64,000 nucleotides of DNA from Carnegiea gigantea (Eukaryota; Streptophyta; Magnoliopsida; Caryophyllales; Cactaceae): positions 1,221,001-1,285,000 of the forward strand of contig JAKOGI010000002.1 in NCBI GenBank assembly GCA_029747015.1, read 5' to 3'. A program made the position numbers and the translations under genes. This document shows, in pieces, positions 57,872 to 64,000 of this stretch (position 1 is the stretch's first letter; each line of letters begins with the position of its first letter). The notes beneath the pieces were generated by a model. That model did no database searches. It was not told the origin of the DNA and was given only the letters and a program-made list of their open reading frames with translations.

Positions 57872-58227
57872 CAAGACACAGAGAGTTTGTCATGGTTGCT
57901 TGCTCTTACAGAATCAGGAGTGGTTTGATTAGCAAAGGCTTGATCCTGTTTAAGAAACATTTCTTTAGCAACATCTGAAAAGGACACAACAATTGTTGTG
58001 ACACTCCCTAATTCTAAGCTGATAAGAGGGCCATGAACCTTAGAAAGATTAGCAAAAGATCGATGAGGCTTATCCCCTAACTCAAATATATTGCCAAAAA
58101 TTGGGATCGGTTTAGGACCAGGAGGATGTTTACTTGAGTTTTGATAAGATCTTCTCAAAAACAACCAAAGAAGGTGAAAGCACACAAAGAAAAGGCAAAG
58201 TAGCATCGCAACCATTGCATGATCCAT
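57872..58227 (-). pseudogene. P450 exon 1, 5' part, unit 2
   Basis: Open from the ATG at 58,227: a signal anchor of about 24 hydrophobic residues, LRRSYQ, the hinge [13 protein letters not shown], then [18 protein letters not shown] and [11 protein letters not shown], ending at KLSV where the solo LTR begins. This is a normal P450 N-terminus with no lesion of its own. Confidence 0.87.
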
Positions 58228-58341
58228 GTTTTCTCAAATAACAAAATTTAGGCGGCTAATCAATGAGAGGGTTTAAATCAAATTGTCTTTAGCTCTAAGG
58301 AAGAAATTGTTGTTGCCTCTATGGCTCTATGTACACATCTT

Positions 58342-58352
58342 GTATATATATG
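58342..58352 (-). promoter_or_regulatory. Putative TATA box of the P450 pseudogene, unit 2
   Basis: TATATATA about 115-125 bases upstream of the ATG at 58,227, conserved with unit 1. Confidence 0.5.
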
Positions 58353-58355
58353 CGG

Positions 58356-59243
58356 AGATTGGAAGCGGTTGCAAATTTGGAAATCAAAAGGGCGGGAAAA
58401 AGAGTTGTATTATTGATTACTTTTTTGGCTGCTTGACGCTGAGAGTCAGTAGTCATGGTCCATTTGGAAAATATATGAATCTGACTCGTGTAATACAAAT
58501 CATACTTACGAATAGCAAATTATTACATACTCCCAGGAGCATGTACGCCTATTCTTGCTTATATCTATTTTTTCAGTGTGTATTTATCATATGAGCGGTT
58601 ATTAACATATGTTTTGCTTGCGTTGCTTCCCAGAGTATATACTCTCATGTGTATATTATAGGTATTGCGAACCAACCATGCATGCATGTTGAGAAAACCT
58701 AAGGCATGCTGTGATTTTAGATGTCGGTGGAAGTTTATGGCTTCCCTAAGCCACCACTTAATTGATGGCCACAAGGTTAATTATTTGTACGATCCATTCT
58801 AATCGGTTTCATGGACTGCATTTTCTAGCCACCATTGTAGAAGACTGAAACAGTCGGGACACAATGAAAAACACGTTCAAATTAGTTTCATATGTTATTG
58901 AGCTTCTAATTATTAATTTAAATTCTTATTTGAATTGGTCATTAGTAATCAACATTACCAAAATTATAAATATCTTGTTACACGATATTTTTAATTTAAA
59001 ATTATATTATTAATTAAGTTTTAAATTAAAAAATGGTATGATTGAATAATCGAAGTATGTTACAACTTATAAATTGTGTACAATAATTTTTTTATCCATA
59101 ATTTTTTACATCTGCAGACCTGATTAGGTGTCATTTTTTGTACTCGTCGGTGTACCTGATAAGTATTTAAGCTTAGAAATTCATAATTAATTATAATTAT
59201 AAAAAATTTGGTGATTTTAAATCAAAAAAACTAATTTAGGTTG
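58356..59243. repeat. Upstream AT-rich module, copy R1, unit 2
   Basis: Equivalent of 20,460-21,352. Shares ordered blocks with R2 at 60,010-60,655 in this unit. Confidence 0.65.
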
Positions 59244-59620
59244 TGTTAAATTTTTAATATCAATTGAGTCATTAACAAAGAGTAATATATATAAGTTCAA
59301 ATGAGGTTCCAACCCAAAACCAATTGACAATAGGTAAAATAACTCACAAGCGTATATACATGCCCAAACCCTTTAATTTCATCAATGTAAGACAATACTT
59401 ACTATCATGTTATTTAAATTTTATCAATGTGGGACAATACCCACTTTTATATTCCAACATGCCTCCAAATGGGGATGATGACAAATCAAGATCAAGTAAC
59501 CCACTCTGATACCATGTTAAAATTTTAATATCAATTGGGTTATAAACAAAGAGTTATGTATATAAGCTCAAATGAGGTTCCAACCCAAAATCAATTGGCA
59601 ATAGGTGTAGTAACTTACAA
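59244..59620 (-). mobile_element. TRIM fragment, unit 2
   Basis: Complete LTR 59,244-59,459, internal segment with CTCTGATACCA, and second LTR from 59,515 cut off at about 59,620. Same truncation as unit 1, so both predate the duplication. Confidence 0.8.
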
Positions 59621-59988
59621 TCGGGCAACTGAGTTCGAACATTGAACAACTAATTTATGTGTCATTTAGTCATATTCTCTAGAAAATTTTATGAAAACAA
59701 CATTGGACAGCAGGTTCTGACATTAAAAAATTAGGTTTAGATTCGATCACACAAAATTTCAGTTGAAATGTCCTAAAGTCATATCACAAATTTGGATATT
59801 CAGACAATCGGGTCCGGACATGAACATTCGAATAATCGGGTCCGAACGTTGGACATTCAGGTCCGAGTCTGGGTCTAGTCAGAATGTCCGATTTATAATC
59901 CAAATCGGGTCCGAAAATGAAATTTTTGTCCGAATGTTCAATTAATCTGAACCCGATTTGACCCGGATTCAAATTTTTACCAGCCCTA
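59621..59988. mobile_element. Possible hAT-type non-coding element end, unit 2
   Basis: GTCCGAA-rich segment ending CCAGCCCTA (reverse: TAGGGCTGG), closer to hAT termini than the unit 1 copy. Left end not found. Confidence 0.42.
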
Positions 59989-60009
59989 ATTCAACTAGTT
60001 GCCCGTGGG

Positions 60010-60655
60010 GGACATGTATTTGATTTTTGGTTGCAAATTTGGAAATCGAAAGGTGGAAAAACAAAAAAGAGTTGTATTTTTAAGTACTTTTTAGGCTGCT
60101 TAAAACTGAGAGTCAATAGTCATGGCAAATTCGGAGAATACATGAATCTGACTTTGTGTAATGCAGATCATACGTGCGAACCATGCACGCATGTTGAGAA
60201 AAACTGAAGGCATGCTTTGTTTTTGGACGTACGTGAAAGTTGATTGGCTTCCCCAAGCCACCACTTTAATTGATTAATAGATGGGAACCAGGTGAATTAT
60301 TTGTACGATCCATTCTAACCGGTTTCATGTACTGCGTTTTCTAGCCGCCGTTCTAGAAGACTAGAAGAGCCTTGACAATGAAAAGCACGTGCAAAATATT
60401 GAGCTTGTAATAATTAATTGAAATTCTTAGTTGGATTAGTTCTTAAATTGAAACAACAATGGCATGATTGAATAATGAAAGCGTGTTATAACTTATAAAT
60501 TGTGTAAAATTATCTTTTTATTCGTAATTTTTACATCTATAAACACAATTAGAGTGCTACTATGTACTCGTCGGCACAGCTGATAAATATATAAGTTTAG
60601 GAATTCATATAATTACAATTATCAAAAATTTGGTGATTTTAAATCTAAAAAATTA
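60010..60655. repeat. Upstream AT-rich module, copy R2, unit 2
   Basis: Diverged direct repeat of 58,356-59,243. It keeps about 170 bp lost from unit 1 R2, including GGCTTCCCCAAGCCACCAC, which matches R1 closely. Confidence 0.63.
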
Positions 60656-62019
60656 ATTTGCTTTATTCCGATGGACTTGTCTTCCCACGGATGTTTCAAC
60701 TGCACTCCGACAGAATCTGACATTCTGATGGAATTTCCGTCGAAAAATATTTAAAAATTTTTAAAAAACTTTTTGGAGCCAGGTTAAATGGTGAAAAATT
60801 GAAAAAAATTTGATTTGCAACGAAAAAATCCGTCGATTCCGTGAAAACTTCTCCTATAAATCTTGTTCCATAGCCTCTTTTTTTGGTGCTTGCTTCACAA
60901 AAAACAACGAGAAAGAGAAAGAAAGCAGTACATCACCAACAGCTCCCCCGACCGTCGCCTCCACCGCCCTTTGCGGCGGCCAGAGCATCTTGACAGCCTT
61001 CCCAAGCTATTGTCACTTGCCTCTAATTTATTGAGAAGGTTTTTATATGTGTAATTTCCATCCAAATTTGTAGTAAATTAAGCATATAAGTTGAATTTGA
61101 TAGTTTGTATAGTAAGCTTGTGTATAATAAATTTGATAGTTTGTATAGTAAGTTTGTGTCTAATTCATTGAGAAGGATAGTCTGCACGTAATTTCTTAAA
61201 TTTGAAAATTTGTTCTTAATTTTTTAATTTATTTCGTTGTTAAAGAATGTGATTTTTATTAATAAAGTAGAATTTAATTTTAATTATGAAGTTATGAATT
61301 TAATGTTAATAACCAGAATTTATAGTATGTTGGCTACATTGCAAAACGCTTATACAGTTGGGTGCTTTATTTTTTTATAATTTTTTACAAAAACTAAAAA
61401 CACCAACAGAGTTCCGACGGAAATCGACAGTTTCACATGAAGTTCCGGTGAAATTTCGACGGAATCTGGCGGCAGTTTCGACGGATTTTTCCTAAATTTT
61501 AAAAATTTGAATTGAAATGTTCCGTCGAATTTTCGTTGGTAAACTTTCTGATGGATTGTGTCAGTCCATCAGAAAGGCTTCCTAACGGGCGATATTCCAA
61601 CGTCGTCTGTCGGTCGAAAATTCCATCGGAAAATTCAATGAATTTTCTGACAGAAAAATATTCCTTTTTCAGTCGAAAATTCCATTGGGATTTTGATTTT
61701 TTTACTAGTAAGAATATTTTTAAGTTTTTAAATGAGAAGACATATGTTTAATTTGAATTTCACATCCCACACTAGATTTTTATTCAAGATGTAAGTATTT
61801 TTCAGCATCGATCCACTCAAACATGTTAGCAGCGACTTTCTTATTAAGAAAATTGGCAGTTTTGAATTTTAAAATGTACGAAGTTAGACTCACTATACAA
61901 AAAATTTGTATGCTTGTAATTGATAAAGACTAGTTAAAATTTGTTTAATGTTAAAAAATCTATCTATTCAAGTCAAAGATATAAAGTGATCAGAAGAAGA
62001 GTGCATTAATGTCAAAGAA
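60656..62019. repeat. Region with repeated TTCCGACGGA-type motifs, unit 2, no gene
   Basis: Equivalent of 22,611-23,893 with the same CCGACGGA clusters around an AT-rich core. A short tandem duplication of TTGAATTTGATAGTTTGTAT type occurs at about 61,091-61,150 and is unit 2-specific. No real ORF. Confidence 0.42.
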
Positions 62020-62176
62020 GTTTGGATGACAACCATTATAACTTACACCTTGATGTCATAGGCATTTCTATTTTCATTTTCTTGAGTTTCCCTTTTTTGT
62101 GTATCATTTATTTAACCCGAATTTTAAAACTAGTGCTATATTAATTCTACAACTTGCCGGTGTGGAAAGTATATTT
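62020..62176. other. LINE empty site and start of a third repeat unit
   Basis: GTTTGGATGACAACCATTAT runs uninterrupted here. It is the same join that a LINE occupies at 23,894/44,551 in unit 2. Downstream, similarity to 5,509-5,655 and 44,552-44,695 continues to CTTGCCGGTGTGGAAAGTA, then is lost. This shows an older tandem junction without the LINE. Confidence 0.75.
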
Positions 62177-62594
62177 GATTTTTGACCGAGACTTGCCGGT
62201 TGTCTTCATGGCTTTGTGCGTAAGCCAAAGCCAAATGGGGGATTGCAAAAATATTTCATTTTAAGTCGAGCGCATTAATTTTGATTTATTTATCATAAAA
62301 ATATAGCAAATGGTGGATTGCAGAACGACTTATCAAATTCAATTAAAGCTCCAAAATAGCGTCTGAGAACTACAAGAAGACATGAGGAAATCCGGAGCCA
62401 ATTTGAAGCAATAATAATTGAATTCCATGAAATTGATCCTTGCCTGCTTATTGAAGAATGACGGAGCAGACTTTACGTCCCAAGATGTCATGTTTTTATA
62501 GGTTACACAGCACCTAACATGTATTTGAAAATCTTGGAGGAGAAATAAAATGGAAAATAGGTGCAGTTCGTTCATAAAAAGCAAAGGAATAGAG
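62177..62594. other. Unassigned sequence
   Basis: AT-rich sequence unrelated to the other units. An 81-codon minus-strand frame (62,339-62,584) has no recognisable features and I do not call it a gene. Confidence 0.5.
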
Positions 62595-62772
62595 CCAACA
62601 CAAGCTGGTTCAAGTGATTTGACACTTGTTCTCCTTAAACAAGGTATCGGGTTTGAATCTTGTGAATGGAGAAAATCTGTGATGTGAGAACTCTACCTTT
62701 TACTGAGCCAATAGTAACTCGACTCTAGTGACATATAGGATCCAAGATCCCCCCCCCAAAAAAAAAAAAAAA
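62595..62772 (+). mobile_element. Probable tRNA-derived SINE
   Basis: About 180 bp with an A-box-like AGCTGGTTCAAGTG (62,606-62,619) and a B-box-like GGTATCGGGTTTGAATC (62,643-62,659), correctly ordered for an internal Pol III promoter. It ends in CCCCCCCCC and a 15-A tail (62,758-62,772). No clear TSD was found, so the 5' end is approximate. Confidence 0.5.
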
Positions 62773-62814
62773 CAGAAGAATGGGAGGGAGAATTAAACGG
62801 TTAGATAAGACTAT

Positions 62815-62832
62815 CCCCCCCCCCCCCCCCCC
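62815..62832. repeat. Poly(C) tract
   Basis: Eighteen consecutive C residues, an unusual homopolymer and a likely place for length error in the assembly. Confidence 0.9.
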
Positions 62833-62928
62833 GGCGATAGTTACTAGCCAATAGGCTAAAGGCTTGTTAACATGGGCTGACTTCTGACCCCAACAAGTTC
62901 AAAGACTCCAATTTAACCAAAAAACTTA

Positions 62929-63715
62929 AGTCCTGTTCTTTTTGTTGGTAATCACAGTTTACCAACTTTAACCCACTTCATGAACTTTGTTGGAGTATGA
63001 AAGTGGGTGTTATCCCACATTGATAAAATTCTAATAATTTGATAATAGGTGTTGTCCCATATTAATGAAATTAAAGGGTTTGAGCATGTATATGAGCTTG
63101 TGAGTTACTCCACCCATTATCAATTGTTTTTGGGTTGGAACCTTTTTTGAACTTGTGTACATGACTCGTATGTTGAAAGCTCAATTGATATAAAAAATTT
63201 AACATGGTATCAGAGCGGGTTGCTCGATCTTGATTCACTACCGTCCTGTTTGATTAAAAACTGTATGCGTGTTGGGCCTTGTTAGTAGCCCACACATGAG
63301 GGGACATGTTGGAGTATGAAAGTAGGTATTGTCCCACATTGATAAAATTCAAAGAATTTCATAGTGGGTGTTGTCCCATATTGATGAAATTAAAGGGCTT
63401 CAGCATGTATATAAGTTTATGAGTTACTTCACCCATTGTCAATTGATTTTGAGTTGGAACCTCATTTAAGCTTGTATACATAACTCGTTTGTTGAAAGCC
63501 TAATTGATATAAAAAATTTAACAAACTTCAATAAAAAATACTAACTTCAATCCACTTCAACCAACTTCAATCCACTATTTTAACCAACTTTTACCCATCA
63601 TATAAAAAAATACACCAACTTTAACTTATTTTAACTCATTTCAACAGAAAAATATACACTTCAGAGAACTTCACCCATTTCCCAACCCCTATTTCCTAAC
63701 GAAAAGAAGAGGCCC
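62929..63715. mobile_element. Tourist-like (PIF/Harbinger) MITE interrupted by a TRIM
   Basis: Ends are AGTCCTGTTCTTTTTGTT and, read inwards on the other strand, GGGCCTCTTCTTTTCGTT, flanked by the trinucleotide TTA on both sides (62,926-62,928 and 63,716-63,718). Without the TRIM and its TSD it is about 246 bp, a normal MITE size. It contains repeated ACCAACTT/CCACTTCA motifs that are partly inverted. Confidence 0.62.
62988..63523 (+). mobile_element. Complete TRIM (terminal-repeat retrotransposon in miniature)
   Basis: Two 217-bp LTRs (62,988-63,204 and 63,307-63,523), each TGTTGGAGTATGAAAG to AATTTAACA, enclose a 102-bp interior. The interior begins with the PBS TGGTATCAGAGC (63,205-63,216) and ends in an ATGAGGGGACA purine-rich tract. 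The perfect 5-bp TSD is AACTT (62,983-62,987 and 63,524-63,528). There is no coding capacity; such elements depend on proteins of autonomous LTR elements. It is the same family as the fragments at 21,353 and 59,244. Confidence 0.93.
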
Positions 63716-63718
63716 TTA

Positions 63719-64000
63719 CAATGTATTCGTTGGGATTAGACTTGTTTAACACTACTTATTGAGAACAGAAAAGCAACATAAAATTTGAAAAACACACATA
63801 CAAACACATACATACACACCACAAGAGAAGGGATGACACATAAATTTAACATGAAGATTTCACCACATTGAGGGAAAAAACCACAGTCTGACAATGGCTA
63901 ATGCATCATCCACTATAATAAGAAAATACATATTACAATTGGGGACCCTTGTAACACTATTCATTCTCAATCTCATGTAACTAGTGTTTGAGTCAACCCC
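63719..64000. other. Unassigned sequence at the right edge
   Basis: A short CA-rich microsatellite-like stretch (ACACACATACAAACACATAC, about 63,794-63,813) and otherwise unremarkable sequence. It could be part of another LTR that continues beyond the window; there is no proof here. Confidence 0.4.

Larger units (their letters stand above)
45084..58227 (-). pseudogene. CYP76-like cytochrome P450 pseudogene, unit 2
   Basis: Same structure as the unit 1 copy but slightly better preserved: the N-terminal 118 codons are open and the ancestral C-terminus is readable. Exon 1 spans 58,227 to 56,324, split by a solo LTR. The intron donor is GTAAGT at 56,323 downwards, and exon 2 spans 45,691 to 45,084. 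The lesions shared with unit 1 are the solo LTR, a stop and frame change before the codons VQQLLEY, TAA at the ExxR Glu, a one-base loss at its Arg, the [10 protein letters not shown] heme loop and TGA after EKFGI. A private change alters the I-helix GTDTT to GTEMT. When active it would have been an ER monooxygenase; substrate cannot be told. Confidence 0.82.

Noticed and set aside
62339..62584. 81-codon minus-strand frame near the right edge
   Set aside because: No recognisable motif, no promoter context and no second copy in the window.
1..64000. A new defence or regulatory system
   Set aside because: All coding sequence I can identify belongs to known transposon gene types or to a dead P450; nothing indicates an operon or unknown multi-gene system.

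Overview
This window is repeat-rich plant nuclear DNA, most likely from a eudicot. It has no intact host gene. The plant assignment rests on a CYP76-like cytochrome P450 with the usual two-exon layout, Copia elements of Sirevirus type primed by initiator-Met tRNA, a plant L1-type LINE (DUF4283/CCHC ORF1, then EN-RT-zf-RVT-RNase H), a TRIM, and hAT and Tourist-like MITEs. I saw no rRNA or tRNA gene, CRISPR array or bacterial feature. The species cannot be named from the sequence alone.

The organising feature is a tandem segmental duplication with a period of about 38 to 39.6 kb. Unit 1 (1 to about 23,904) and unit 2 (about 23,905 to 62,030) each contain, left to right: an L1-type LINE on the + strand (5' part of the unit-1 copy lies before the window); a dead P450 gene on the minus strand; a degenerate Sirevirus inside the P450 intron; a solo LTR splitting P450 exon 1; and an upstream region with a TRIM fragment and a repeated AT-rich module. 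A roughly 150-bp trace of a third unit start lies at 62,031-62,176. There the LINE is missing and the sequence shows its empty target site.

Unit-specific changes order the events. Unit 1 alone carries an RTE LINE fragment (2,009-2,566) and a 2.16-kb solo LTR (12,487-14,642), both with clean empty sites in unit 2. It has also lost about 950 bp of Sirevirus gag/protease. In unit 2 the LINE is split by a Ty3/gypsy-like solo LTR (25,003-39,497), which is itself split by an 11-kb Sirevirus on the minus strand (27,846-38,922; TSD GGATC). That is a three-level nest.

Both P450 copies share the same fatal lesions: nonsense and frameshift at the ExxR motif, three Gly-to-Arg changes in the heme loop, and an early stop near the C-terminus. 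The gene was therefore dead before it was duplicated. The right edge (62,177-64,000) has a probable SINE, homopolymer tracts, and a Tourist-like MITE interrupted by a complete 536-bp TRIM.

I found no convincing new biological system. The most informative content is the layered insertion history, with empty sites visible inside the same window, and the extra 3' ORF (transposon/envelope-like) carried by both Sirevirus families.
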